Assembly (NCBI RefSeq): GCF_041146795.1
Contig: NC_135182.1
Location: forward strand, 32,470,509 to 32,534,508
DNA length: 64,000 nucleotides
Reading direction: 5' to 3'
Source of the DNA: Maylandia zebra
Lineage: Eukaryota > Chordata > Actinopteri > Cichliformes > Cichlidae
A program made the translations under genes and the position numbers. Of this stretch, positions 10,946-25,863 are shown piece after piece. Under the pieces are notes generated by a model that worked only from the letters and a program-made list of their open reading frames with translations, was not told the DNA's origin and did no database searches. Numbering within the stretch: position 1 is the stretch's first letter; each line of letters opens with the position of its first letter.

Positions 10946-12860
10946 TGTGATGTCTTCTCAGCGGGACGCACTGAATGTGTCACACAAAGGCATTTGTCTC
11001 CTAAATGATGTATCCCTCTAGACCCCTCCCACCAGGTCCATTTTCCTGTTTGCGTCACACACACAGACTTTGATTTGCTCAAGAATCCAAACATGAAGGA
11101 AGTCTGTTTCCAGTCCCATTTACATTTACACATAGCTGCAAGCATATAGCACAACGTCACTGTCATTTATTTCTTTTTACAGCTTCATGTGTTGTTGTTT
11201 TTTCTTTTTAATACATCATTACAGAGTATTTTTAATAGTCTTTTTTTGTTGTTGTTGCTAAACCACAGTGCTTCCCCCAAAACAAACCCAGGCCCATGAT
11301 GTGAATCACTGTGTCATGGGATTACTGTCACACTGGAGGCAAAATTGAAACAGAAACCACTTGTTGATGTGGTCTGTGAAATCTGTGAAATAAAAAAACA
11401 CTGTTTGTTTTGTTTTGTTCCATGCATCGCGATCGTGTAAGCCATATACAGAAAAAATGGGAAAATAAGGAAAAAAAGCCTGGGGTACCGTTCAGCCTGT
11501 CAACAGTAGGATCTTTAGGAGTTGCCAGATCATCTTTTACCGCAACCATCAACCTGTGCCCTGGCCTGAAAATATGAACAGTTACAGCAATCTGACAGCA
11601 GAAGGGTTACCGTCATGATGATAATTCAGTGATTGCAGATTGGGGAAAAGCCTTGAATGTCGTGCACCTGAGTGCACAGTGATGCTGGTATAGCTACAGG
11701 TTATACATGAGTTGTATCAGGGTTGCCAGATTCCCAAAAGAGATTGTCAGTAGATGCAGTGAAGCTGTCAGCATGTGAGGCTGATAAGAGATCCTTCTTT
11801 GTAAATAAACCAATGGTGTGGCTTAAGAAAATCCTACGTGGCCTGCTTCTAGAGCTGTTGTGCTCAAAAGATTTCCAGTAAACTTGACAATAGCCTTTCA
11901 GGCCGAGGGGTAAAATACAAAATGAAGCAAAACACACCACAACATTGCTCCACCTTTTCCGACTCAGTTTAGAATCCTATACAAATGATTTTGTATGTGT
12001 TCAAAATTTTTTTAAATTAGTCGATATGTTCAAAATTTATTGATGTAACAGGTTGAAATCCTCATGTCGGCTTCTGTCGGTACAAATCTAAAATATGACA
12101 AATCACACGACGCTACTAGACTTCTGATGAAACACTGAGGAAGTTCCCAGCTCATCACATTCTTTGTCAACACGAGTGTCTAAGATCACATTTCCTGCCA
12201 CACTTCTCATGTGTGTGTCAACTTCCAGTGTCACAAGCTCTCGGCTTTTATCATAAACATGTTTTGAACATATGGTTCTTTGAAAAAAATAATAAAATAA
12301 CTTTAAAAAATAGTTCTTTGAAAGGTGCTCAGCAGTGACATGATTGCAAAAAAAGACTAAGAAAAAAACACATCTTGGTAAATAAAAGTAGAAATATAGA
12401 GTTACAGTAAAATGAACAAGTGATTACAACACATGAGCAACACAGAAATGAATTCTGAAACAGTGCTTTAAATATTTGAAATGAGCCTCGACCTCTGATT
12501 GAGAACAGGATTAGTGTATCAGGAGCTGTAAAAATAATCTTTTGGATTAGGGATGTTAAAACTGATGGGTTGTTTGATTGGATTTACTTTGCAATTCTGG
12601 ACCAGGTCAACTTAGATGCTCTAAGATACAGTGGGAATGTGCAGCAGAAATCTAGACTCACTAACCCGAACACTGAGCCACACTGAAAAAAACCTGCCTG
12701 ATATCAAAGACGACAGACAGATTCTCACTTTTATCATCTGTGAGACGGGATTGTATTTGCAGGATCTTATTGTGTTGTGAAGACTTTAATGGGGGGGAAG
12801 GAACGTTACCCATTAACATCAAAGTGTACTTGGCACGCCAATCTAACTTGCATGGTGTAT
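10946..12860. other. region between cxcr1/2-like gene and a hAT-like fragment
   Basis: Mostly A/T-rich noncoding DNA. The first few hundred bases must hold the receptor's 5' untranslated region and promoter on the minus strand. No TATA box could be placed with confidence. No exon of another gene was seen and the short open frames have no recognisable homology. Confidence 0.4.
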
Positions 12861-12925
12861 TGCAGGGGTGTCAAACATAAGGCCCAGGGGCCAAAAATCA
12901 TCCTGGTGAAGATTCCTATCCAATC
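12861..12925. mobile_element. fragment resembling a hAT-type transposon end
   Basis: The sequence 'tgcaggggtgtcaaacataa' followed by 'ggcccaggggccaaa' is the usual terminal phrase of a common vertebrate hAT-derived repeat. Only this end is convincing. The DNA to about 13320 may belong to it but cannot be proved by eye. Confidence 0.35.
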
Positions 12926-15159
12926 ACAGCTTTTCCCCACACATAAAATCCTCCCCAGCGGCCATTTATACTAAAGTAATTAAATGATAAATTTTACCCA
13001 TTTACTTCTTACAGGCCAAACAGTCGTGCTGACAGATATCTTCCTTTAGAACTGGATGCAAAAACAGAATCATTATGAAGAAGTGCTGTGTGTTTGGAAA
13101 CTTTTTTTTTTTCAAGGTCACACAAAAACAGAAGTTTAAAAATTTGAATAAACGTTATTTAAACTCAACAGATTTTTCTCCACGGGGGGGAGAAACTCTT
13201 GCAAATGAAATTTGCAATTTTAGTAAAGACAAGTTGGATGTGCAGTGCTAATGTATTTAAGAGCTGCTTATTCAAAGGGGATTTTGTGCATTTCCCACTT
13301 TGCTGAAATTAAAATAAAGACATTCAGTGGAAAGACGATGATTCGGGGACGGGCATATTTAAATTTATCTTTATGCAGGTGCTCAGGATCTAAGTTCACC
13401 CTACAATGAGGTTTGATACCCTAAATTTGTCTTACTTTAAATATGACATGAAGTCCAGCTGTTTAGACTAAAAAAAACAAAAAAACAAAACACTCCTACA
13501 GCTGCTTTAGGGATCTCTTGTAGTCCCAGCAGCACACGGATCAAACAGCTGGCCTCTACAGGCAACTACACTTTTGTTCCACTTGTGCACACAGAAGACA
13601 AAGGTGGTGTCCTGGTGTTTTTGTGCAGCTTGAAGTCTACATGTACGTAAACTAACGTGAAAGGCCCTTTCACCTTTTGACATAGAGAGTAAGAATCAAA
13701 CAAAAAAAAATAAAAAGAGAAAAACCACAAGTGCGTCAGAAAAGTGAGACTGGGAAATTGCGCCATCCTGAGGCCATAACGTTTAGGTGCTTGGTGCAAC
13801 AGAGGATATGAAGACAGGGTTTTGTCGAAAGCAACACATTGCTTCAAAACAAAATTCTTAATGCAAATGCTTTCATTTGTACAGACATAAGGGTCCTAAC
13901 CCAACTGTGATAAAGGAAGTTAAACAATAAAACTCCAGTTCCACTTCTGCTTGAGCAATCTCGCCAAAAACCTGAAGTAAAGAAAAGTAAAACGGTAAAG
14001 TAACCATTGTCTGGGCAAAGCAAATCATGCGAAGGCATGTCCAAAAATAACATAATTTATCAATCTGGGCACTAGATGGTGCTGTAGAGTGCAATGATGA
14101 GCAGAAAGGAGGTTTATTTTGCCGTTGGTGGCAGTGTGGAGCTTTAATAGAGGTGGCAGCATGTTTACAGGACGATGAGTCTTTTGGGGTGATGTGCATT
14201 CAGGCCCCTGAACACTTCTCATGTAGGCTTTAAACTGCAGTGTAAGAATATATCAGCGACAGTACGAGTAACTCAAGCTCTCAAACAGACTACAGAAAAG
14301 CAAATGTGACAGAAAATTGCTCTAAAATTTATTTGGTGAACTGTTTTTGCCAGTATTTAAGTGGTCCCTAAAGGTACAGTTGATGGCCAACAAAGAAAAA
14401 AAGAGAAAGAAAGAAAACAACAAAACATGTCTTATTGAAAAGAAAAAAAGAAACCGTTCACTATCAGTCTACCTACCAATAATTAAAACTCAAAACTAAC
14501 ACCTTTCCTTTCACACAGTCACTTCAGAAAACAGTTTGGTTTGAAGAGTTTCACGTGGGCAGTCAGTTCAACTACTTATTTTCACAACTTAAGGCCTTTT
14601 TTTTTCCCCTCTAAAAAACTAAATAAAGCAGAAACTGATTTCCTGAATTAAATGACAGCTAAGCCTCGACATAAATTAAGAGAAGAAAGTGCATCAAGTG
14701 TTCAAGTAGGGTGTATAGTTTTAAAGAACATGAAGAGGGCAAGGGTTCAGGTTGGTGTTTGTTTGGGAGTTGGGGGGGTAACACTGGCACAGAACTGGCA
14801 ACTTGAAGAAGAAGGGTGCAGACTGGGAAGCTGCCCACACCTCAGCCACACCAGGTCGCGACTATCTAAGAAGCCCTGAAAACGCATAAAGTGGTAGATC
14901 ATAATCACACTGTGCTGCTTATGAGAGCACTACCTGCACTACGGATGACAGACGACACATCTGATCATGTTAGCCTGGATTAAAAAAGAAAGAAATTCTG
15001 CAAGTAGTCAGTTGTTTGGTTTTTTTTGTTTTTTTATAGCCAACACAGGCTGTGATGAAGACGGGGCAGACAGGTCGGAAAGCTGTAAGAGGGGGGTAAA
15101 TGGTGACGTCCATAGATTTCTCACATACCACCCTCCCCTGCACCTTCTAACCCCCAATT
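12926..15159 (-). other. nabp1 3' untranslated region and downstream flank
   Basis: Noncoding DNA after the nabp1 stop at 15160. The nearest minus-strand AATAAA seen is at 14328-14333, which would give a 3' untranslated region of roughly 830 bases, a plausible size. Further signals may exist toward 13300. No other gene was recognised. Confidence 0.35.
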
Positions 15160-17257
<2,098 letters not shown>

Positions 17258-18788
17258 TATTAGTGTCGAGGGTGGAAAAAACGGACCACTGATGTCTCTC
17301 TTCCTGTCACTCAAACTCAGCAGCTATAACTGTCGTTACTATGTAATGGGGAGCTAAAACCGTTAGCTTCAGCTTAGCTAACTAGTTAGCCTGTCAGCCT
17401 TGCTACTTCTAACACGTATCTTAACTGTTTATAACATAAAACACAGGGGACCAGCGCCTTAGATAACCCACATTAAACTTAACACAAACGCTTGTGACAG
17501 TGGTGAAGGACAACTATACTCTTTACAGCTGACACTAGCAGGGTGACAAGATAGCTCCGCTAAGGAACAATTCGCTAAATGTTTGCTAGCTCCCAGTTAG
17601 CTACCTTATTTTAGTTTCAGAATACGAGTGTCTGGATATCTCGTTTTTCGCGATTATCGCCATAATGTCAGCTTCATTCTTCTCATAAAATTAGCTAACG
17701 TAGAATCCGTTGCAAAGTAGCTGTCAAGTACTCAAAACGATGTTTCGAAATCAGATACCAATAGGCTGACAAATCCAGAATCCCTGGTTCAATCTGAGGT
17801 TCCTGTTTTAACAAATACCACTCCACTGACTGCAAGTTACATTACAGCTTAATGTGCTGCCTGTACTTCTAGCCTTTTTTAGTAGACCCACTCGATCATT
17901 TAGACACTTCTTTTTAATGCTTTTAAACTAATCGACCGCATTTCCTTTGTGTGCCTTTTGTAAGTATAAAGAACTGTTAGCCTTGTTAGCGCGCAGTCTG
18001 GCCAAATGCTTTGTTATACGACTAGTGTGTCTATTTTCAACTATCTGTAGCCCCAGTAGCGTTGCTGTTGTTCGAACAACACTTATTGTTAAACGTCCGA
18101 GGTATTAATCCCTAAATACTACGGCCCCCAAAACGCTGTTTTTTAATAAAAAAAAAAAACTGTACACACTGCCAACTACACGGTTTAACCTTCCTGAACA
18201 ATGCCCCAAAAACTACGTCAGCTGTACTGCCGGTCAGTTTTATCTCCACCGGACGATTCCATTTTTCTACACGGCGAAGGGGTATATTCGTAAAAGTATA
18301 TTTTAATGTGATTTTATATAGACAAATCAATATATAGAGAACAATTGTATAGTTGTATTCTTGTAAGATACTGCATCCAAAACCATAAAAAGGCACAAAA
18401 CCTAGCTGTTTAGAGTTGCAAATGAAAGCAGTTGGTTTTTACCATAGCAAATGAATTCCATTCACAAACAACGCGAGACGAGAGGAAATGTGAGTTTACT
18501 ATCAACCGTAAAACGAACGGTGGTTTGCTTATTTATTTATTTTTAATAATGTCGCATCCGTTTTACTAATCTCGGTTTATCGTTGTTTTTGTCTTCAAGG
18601 TGTCCCAGTTTAAACACAGATTTCACTCAGAGTGTAGAATCTGTCATTTAGCACTAGGTATCGTGGGTAACCCTTCGGGGACACACATTGTATTAAATCA
18701 ATAAATTGGGTCCAGTTTGACAAGTTTCTGAACGATTGAGTGTGAGCGTGTTTTATAAGAAGAAATTTGTGGCAATCAAAAGTTTTAT
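17258..18788 (-). other. nabp1 promoter and upstream region
   Basis: The DNA from 17258 to about 17800 should hold the nabp1 5' untranslated region and promoter. It is moderately CpG-containing and has no obvious TATA box. The remainder up to the tRNA is A/T-rich. No further gene was recognised. A TTTT run at 18779-18782 on the minus strand serves the adjacent tRNA gene. Confidence 0.4.
18779..18782 (-). terminator. RNA polymerase III terminator of tRNA-Ser(CGA)
   Basis: Reading on the minus strand, the tRNA 3' end at 18789 is followed by ATAAAAC and then TTTT, the standard Pol III stop signal, within ten bases. Confidence 0.7.
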
Positions 18789-18870
18789 CGTCACGAACAG
18801 GATTCGAACCTGTGCGGGGAAACCCCATTGGATTTCGAGTCCAACGCCTTAACCTCTCGGCCACCGTGAC
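18789..18870 (-). tRNA. tRNA-Ser(CGA)
   Basis: An 82-base gene on the minus strand starting GTCACGGTGGCCGAG and ending GGTTCGAATCCTGTTCGTGACG. It carries a long variable arm with GGGGTTTCCCC, typical of type II serine tRNA. The anticodon loop CTCGAAA places CGA at the anticodon, reading UCG codons. The acceptor stem pairs fully if position 7:66 is a G-T wobble. The internal A box (GGCCGAGAGGTTAAGG) and B box (GGTTCGAATCC) are present. No intron is seen. The gene lies between nabp1 and cavin2. It looks functional. Confidence 0.95.
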
Positions 18871-20330
18871 TATACAATCTGGTCCCATATATCTTTTTCA
18901 CTATAAACATAAGCACTGCCGAGCGTTTACGTTACATATATATTTGGCTGAATTGTGCAAACAAACAGTTGCGTTTCCTACCGTGCTACTTACTACTGTG
19001 CAGTGAACGAGAAGAAGGATGGGGCGGTGGAAGAAGCGCAGGGTGTTTGCTTGATTTCGGACATAGGAGGGAGACAAACACCATCAAAACACCCCGCTCG
19101 CTCGCTCACAAACGTCGGAGAAATAAAGCTCATTAGACGTTTTAACGATGTACGCAAAAGAGCTGCGTAAAATATAGTGATCTTAAATAAGTTTTTTCTT
19201 GTGGATTTTATAAACGTTGTATCGGACAGTAATAAAAGTAAGGTTACGACTGCTGTGGAAATTTCCTTCCAAAGTTTATTGTTGGCAAAGGAAATGCCGG
19301 TATCGATGTCCTCTTATTAACAGGAAGATTCCCTCACTTTATTGTTAGAAATCAAAATTAAAATCAAAAGGGTTTTTATTGCGAATCGCTTCTACAGAAC
19401 ATTTTGGTTAGTCTCCGTTTTAATTGGATTAAACTGTGTTAAAGGAATAATGTGATTTTATGTTACTGTGCAATCCAAATTAATGGAAATTTGTATTTCT
19501 ACAGTATCTGATTACTGATCTTGCTACTCAGTGCTAGTGTATATAAAGTCAATGGTTAATATATAAAGTCAATAGTTAGTGCTAGGGATCGGGGGTTAAG
19601 GTTGGTCTAAGGTGCTGCGCAACATTAAACCACAACCAACCTGGATTTTGTTGTTTATATAGAATGAGAATGAATAATCTGATCTAATCTCTGTATCATG
19701 AATCCACACTGTGTAAATAAGGGTTGAGTAACCTCGCCACTCCTTTCAGATATGGGTGATACACAGCCCTGCCTGCTCTAAAGTGTACTAGATTCCAGCC
19801 CTATGACAAAACTAAACAACCATACAGCCCTGTCAGCAACAAGCTTAACTAGCCTACATGTTTTCTACGCAATTTTAGGTCAAAGGTATTGAATTAAAGG
19901 AGACTTACTACTAGGACTCTACTAGCTTTGTAGGATTCACATTTCACAATAATGCATATTCATCTTATACTGGGTCATATGGAGGCCCTTAATACATTCT
20001 CTCGCTGAAAAGGGTAGCTTGCTTCTGAATGGCCATCTCCAGGTGGTTTGAAAAGCAACTTTAAGCCTGAGCTATCTATAAACATTTAGGAATACTTGCT
20101 TTTAATGACCTCATACAGATCTAAGAGCAAGGATTACTTGTACACACTGCATACCTCATTATTTACAACTATAGTCGTATTTTATATGTGCATTCACACA
20201 AGTTTGACAGAAAAACAAGGAAAAGCACAATAGATAATCTTTACCTACCTCTATGTAAGATCTACACCATTATCGTGTTTAACCTTAACATAGATTAAAA
20301 GAAAACAAACAAAACAATTTCAGTGTTATA
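18871..20330. other. nabp1-cavin2 intergenic DNA
   Basis: A/T-rich DNA with no recognised gene. Around 19541-19600 the phrase 'atataaagtcaatggtta' recurs in near-identical form within about 20 bases, a small tandem duplication. Its right side runs into the possible cavin2 3' untranslated region. Confidence 0.4.
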
Positions 20331-23300
20331 AAATGTTTATTAATGTATACAATACTAAAGTCTGCAAAGGAAAGGTCAGCATGTTTACAAGATTGGTGAG
20401 GGGAGCACATTTAAGCCCTCAAGTGATGAGTAATCTTCTGCCATGAAGGAAACTTCTTTGGTTTAAGTGGTTATCTAAGTCAGCCGGCTAAGAAGCAAAA
20501 ACAAAGATTATGTTAAACACAAGATCACTACCTGACAGTGCTCAAAGTGTGTAGCACACCGTGGTCCTCATAACTCGTAGATTTAACAATGCAAAGAACG
20601 AAAAGAAGACTTTTGAACAAATACACATTGTATACATTTATTTTTTAGCAGACCAGATATCACCAAGTAGCACATTTGCATGAATAAGCAGAAAGTACAC
20701 ATACACCTAGTGTTCAATCCATTTTCATCTTGGGTGATTTATATGAAAAATGTAAATGAAAAGCAAAGGTTAAACACACTCAAGTTGTTCAAAAGGATAC
20801 ATATCAAATTGCTTTACGCATTTATTCTTAACAGATCTTATTCAATAAACGTGCAGAGTATTGCTGTAACACACAAAGCACTTTCTTTTTCTCCAAATAC
20901 TGTAATACCAAAATGTGCTGTGTTTGCAGGGACTGTTATTTGGCTTTGAATTTTAGTGAAAGATAAAATTCTTTACTTTTACTTCAACCTACAAACCGTT
21001 TTGACGGAAAAAAAAAAAAAAAAAAAAAAGCTCTGAAATGCAAGCAAGCTGCAGAGGCCATTTATAAAAACAGAGCCATGAATACCCTTAGATTACTGCT
21101 TAAACATAGTAACAACAATAGTTAAACAGCATATTTAACAATTAACATACTTTATTTGTTTAGTTGTATTTCAACAGTGGATAGTAGGTTTTCCCCCACG
21201 TGGTGTAAACATACAACACAGTCTATACAGCTTTGCTGTAGTAAATTCTCTATTTAATCTGATATCTGATGTATACATAAGATTTTTTATATTGCTGTTC
21301 ATTTCCCATGTTAAATATTCCCATTGATTTTCCACAAATGAAGCTAAAACAATACATATGTTCCTGCATAAAACATACTGACTGAATACAAGTGTAAGAA
21401 CTTCTTTTTTTTAAATTTGTTTTTATTTTTAAAATGTGGCACATATATGAAGCGAGTCACCTGAATGATAATCTTAAGCTCAACTATTATTATAATTAGG
21501 AATGTGTCCACACTTTTAATAAATTGATCTTTAATGTATAGTTTAGATTTTATTTTTTGACTTAAGACTAAAGCATTATTACTCACTTCAATCAGAAGCA
21601 GTGTAACACATCTGGTTCCCACAGTTTAAACACAATCCTACTAAGATGCACATACTGTTGCTCAAAGGCAACTTTAGCATCTTTCCCAACAGCTCAAGTT
21701 CTATCCTAGACATCTCACCTCGCCCTCCACTATGAGCTCATGCCCAGGAGCCTCTGCCGGGGCATAATACCTGTGGCTCCACGTACGCTGTTCCTCTCTC
21801 TGCACTCCCAATAAGGAGGCCAAGGGCATGAAAAATGGGCTGAGAAAGAGTCATCCGTCAAACCTAGGAATGCTGCCTTCTGCCTTTATCCACTTCTGTG
21901 ACCTCTCTGGATCCACTGCACTTGGTTGGGCTTGCTAAATTATTTTTAGGAAGTCATGGCATTGGACAGCTTGGGAAAAGCTCCAAGGAAGAGCAACAAG
22001 AGAAGGGTCACTTTACAGGAACTTGAAGGAATGACTTTCAAACACAAAGTTGATGTTTGCACCTCCTTTAAAATGTCTCATGGAGTTAATTTCAAAAAAT
22101 TAAAAACTCCACGGAATTTCCGGCATGGTTTACTATCACTCTTATATACAAAAAGCATAGTAATCCAAGCCTACTGGGGAGCAGTTCCTTATACCAGCTG
22201 GTGCATGATAAAGACACTGCAGGTGAATGTCTGTGCAGCAACAAGACAGACGGGCTTTAGTGATGAAACAGTGTTTACATTTTAAACATATGAATCCCAG
22301 TAAACATTTCACCATGAAAGTTAGGAACGCCTTCAAGACAAACACTTTAGAATCACCCAAGTATCACATAATGACAGAAATCTCACAGATACATTTAATT
22401 TATGTACTGAAGGCAGTTATCGCATAGCAGTGTGCCTCACATAGAAAAATATAATCATTTCTCCAAAAGAGACACTTAGTATCTCAGTATTAAAACGATG
22501 TCTTCTACATTTCAAGCAGCTTCTATACTGCAGTCGTATGCTTTATTTGCATCAGCGTGACTGAACTCAAACTTAATTCAACCATAATAACCACAATTTT
22601 TTAAGGATGTTCTGAGGGTTTTAAAATGTATCTATTACATTTCATTTCTATGTGATGCAACAGATAATTGTTAGAAGTCAAATGGCAGCAGTATGTAATT
22701 CAAATAGTGTTTCAGATAGTCAATGTTTAAATTGTTAGGAATGACGAAAGTGGATCTCACTATGGGACTATATGCAATGCGTAAAACCCGAAGTGAAGGA
22801 CAAGAGGCAAGACACAACCACCTGTTAGTCTACATCAGGTCAGCATAGGCCTAAGATTTCAGTGAACAAGCTCTAGTCCACTACTTAAAAAAAACAAAAC
22901 AAACAAAAAAAACCCACCCCAAGACCTTTTCACTAAAAAATGCTGAAAAGTCCCATTCCAACTATTGCACAACCTGGCAACACACTGCCTCACCAGGCTG
23001 TGGGCAGAACCACGGTTGGCAAAGATTTACTATTTTTCACAAAAACACAAAGAACAAAAGAAGCTATCTGTCAGTGAGGAAGAGCGGGCCAGATCCAGAC
23101 AAACACAGCAGGAGGGAGGTATTTGGTCCCGTGCCCAGGAGATGTGCACCTATTGAAGTGGTAGGCACCAGCTGAAGAGAGTAAATTCTGCAACGTTGCC
23201 TTATTTGGACAACTTAACTACAGAGTTCATGGAGCAGTTGCACTAGAAGCTTCAATCTGAACTCTTCACAACAAGTACTGTCCGGGGTTGCTGACCACAT

Positions 23301-23530
23301 CAGGGTTTTTAGACTTTTCTGGTGATAATTAAAGGTAGTGTTGTGGGAAAGGTTTGGGGGTGGACTACCTCGAGAGGTCGAGAGGACATTTCTAGTGTAA
23401 ATAGGTGCTAAAGACGAGAACATGAGACAGTTTGTGGTGGAGGGATAATTTGTGCCTGCTGTGTGCTCAGCAATCGGAGAAAGAAAAGAATAAACGGGCA
23501 ACTAGAGCTTGTGATCAAAATTCAATCAGA
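20331..23530 (-). other. probable cavin2 3' untranslated region and flank
   Basis: About 3.2 kb after the cavin2 stop codon without transposon fragments or other genes. Minus-strand AATAAA signals lie at 22542-22547, 21151-21156, 20637-20642 and 20336-20341, so several 3' ends are possible and the true one cannot be chosen. A poly-A run occurs at 21008-21029. The extent of the transcript is an inference. Confidence 0.35.
21008..21029. repeat. poly-A tract
   Basis: A run of about 22 A within the probable cavin2 3' region. No SINE or LINE body is recognisable next to it. Confidence 0.85.
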
Positions 23531-24376
23531 TTAAGAAACTTGCTCCAGAGCAACTGCCGCTGCGGTAATCTGGGTATCTGCTGCCGTCTCAACAGGAGTT
23601 TTCTGTTCCTCTTTTTTTTCTTCTTCTTCTTCATCCTCTTCATCATCCACACCAAGATCATCTTGCTCTGGAAGTGCCAGACCAGCAACATGATCACCAT
23701 TAATCTCACTTGATGCTTTTCCATTGAACTCTGCCTTCAAGCTTTCTGGGCTGGAAGGGCTTAGCATCTCCTCCACAACCCCCTCATGGGTATGCACTTC
23801 TGCCCGGTTGAGTTTGGCATCCATGCTTCCCAAAGGAGGAATCTCTACGTGGGCTCCTCCTATAGACTTGGGCACATCTTGTGAAGGAGACTCCCCGTCT
23901 CTGACCTTCTTGACATTGAAGGTCATGGGAGACACCTTAAAAGAGGAGCTCTTGGCAGTTGGGCTCTTGGGGTGGTTAGGGGTGAAGCTCTTCTTGATCT
24001 TCTCACGTTTCTCTGGTGGCACAATCTTGGTGGTGATCTGGCTCATCTTTTTTTCGATGCTCTGGCGTGAGAAGGCCTTCTTGAGGCTGTCGACCTTTTT
24101 CAGGCTGGACCGTTTGAACCTGTCAGACCTTCTCTCATAAAATACGGAAGTGGCCCCTAAACCTTCACAATCCAGACTATCTTGTTCCTCGTGTGTTGGA
24201 AGCTCATCGTCGGAGGACAGGTTAACGCTCTGGAGGACCTCATCTTGGGTATGGATGCCATCAGTGGAGCCTGTAACAGATGGAGCAGGCCGGGTGGATT
24301 CTGCATCATACTGGCTTGGTTGTGGGGTCTTGAGGGAGTCCTTGACTGACACAGTGGTAGGGATCTCATTGTCTTC
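23531..24376 (-). CDS. cavin2: cavin2 exon 2: linker, HR2 and acidic tail
   Basis: The exon starts with EDNEIPTTVSVKDSLKT directly after the acceptor, matching the start of exon 2 in mammals (EENEIPASVFVK). An acidic stretch, LSSDDELPTHEEQDSLD, comes next. The basic HR2 follows: KRSSLKKVDSLKKAFSRQ, IEKKM, TKIV, KREKIKKSFTPNHPK and SSFKVSPMTFNVKKVRDGES. These parts bind acidic phospholipids and help trimer assembly in the family. The C-terminal third is rich in Glu/Asp (DDEEDEEEEEKKEE) and ends VALEQVS. A recurring VALEQ phrase also occurs near the human C-terminus. Confidence 0.93.
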   Translation of the reverse strand, partial: EDNEIPTTVSVKDSLKTPQPSQYDAESTRPAPSVTGSTDGIHTQDEVLQSVNLSSDDELPTHEEQDSLDCEGLGATSVFYERRSDRFKRSSLKKVDSLKKAFSRQSIEKKMSQITTKIVPPEKREKIKKSFTPNHPKSPTAKSSSFKVSPMTFNVKKVRDGESPSQDVPKSIGGAHVEIPPLGSMDAKLNRAEVHTHEGVVEEMLSPSSPESLKAEFNGKASSEINGDHVAGLALPEQDDLGVDDEEDEEEEEKKEEQKTPVETAADTQITAAAVALEQVS

Positions 24377-25321
24377 CTGGTGGAGAAACAGAAGGATAGA
24401 AAGAAGTTTATCAAGAGGGCAATCATTTTGATGAGTAAAAGAAAACTATGAACAAGGGCAAGTCTGACAAGCAATGCGCTAATGCTGTCTGGATTGGCTA
24501 TGGCTGGTTTATACTTAAATCTACTGATGATTGCTACCACAGTCTACATCCTGACAATTTAAGTACAGAAGGTGTGCTTCAAACTGCACTTTCAAGCACA
24601 CATTACTGTGTACTTTTTGGTTAAGCACAGTTGTTTCTGATTCATCGGAAACTGACGTCTGTGTTTAATATTCTCAGCCTGCTGAGGACTGAAGAAACGA
24701 GTCTCTGCATGCCTCCCAGATTTTCTCCTCAAGGTGCCTGAGGAATTCCACCTGTTTCTTTGCAGCAGTCAAACACTTCATACTGTCTTTTATACCGCCG
24801 ACCTCCCCATCCATAAACATACCGATAACCACTAACCCGGTAAAATAAGAAGCAATCGTTTCCATATGCAGACATTCATTTTGTTCAACTCTCTTTTTCT
24901 ATGAGCTCCCCCGCCTCCGTTTGACTTCGTCCCCACCCATCTGTGCACAAACATGCTATCACACACATACACAGCCAATGTTCTCCTCCACTGGGGATTT
25001 ATGAGCCTCAGTGCCCCCCAACCCCTGCCCCTATCCTTTCACACCCAGGAGTGAGTGCAGAGTGAAGGTGAAGCTTCAGTGGTTGACATACCCCACTACA
25101 CATTTGAAATGCTCATAAACAAACCCTCCCTGGAAGAGCCTAAATATCGCTACTGTATTCTCATCTTTGAGCTAATTTAATGTAGCACAGTGTGAAGTTT
25201 GAAATGCATTTTAATGCTTTACAGTCCATAACACATGATGTATGAGCTGACTGACTAAATTAACTTCTATAATTTCTTGAAGCAGACCCATTATGGTTTT
25301 GAGTGCTTTTCTTTATTTTGT

Positions 25322-25371
<50 letters not shown>

Positions 25372-25828
25372 CTGAGCCAAACCCTCAGGTTTCAGAGTGT
25401 TCTGAACATATTTTAAGACACCCTTTTCTGCTCCTCAATCTGTATGATGTCAGAGTGGATGTTCCTTATATGGTAATTTCAGCCACATGAAGCCCCTCCC
25501 ACATTCTGCTCAAAGGACGCAATTACGTGTACATTAAGTTGATCGATTTCTTTGAATATGTGAACTTTGTGGGAAATCTGTCACTGTAATGTGAGGTCAC
25601 AGATCAATAGTGGAGGAGCGCATTTTTGAGATCTTTAACATCTACATATATAAGTTATAATAACCAGTAAAGGTGCCATTAACCTTTATAGCTGACTAAA
25701 AGTAAAGCTGAACTAAGCCAAAAATAAAACTCTGGCTAGAAAAAAAAAAAAAAACTTACAATATTAAATACAATAAAGATCTCTTTCTAGTCTTTGTCGG
25801 TTTTGGTCATTTCTTTTCCAAAAGAAAG

Positions 25829-25863
<35 letters not shown>

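Noticed and set aside
24674-24865. Minus-strand 63-codon frame in the cavin2 intron (METIASYFTG...)
   Set aside because: It looks mildly protein-like, but no family could be named, no splice sites fit cavin2, and the length is common by chance.
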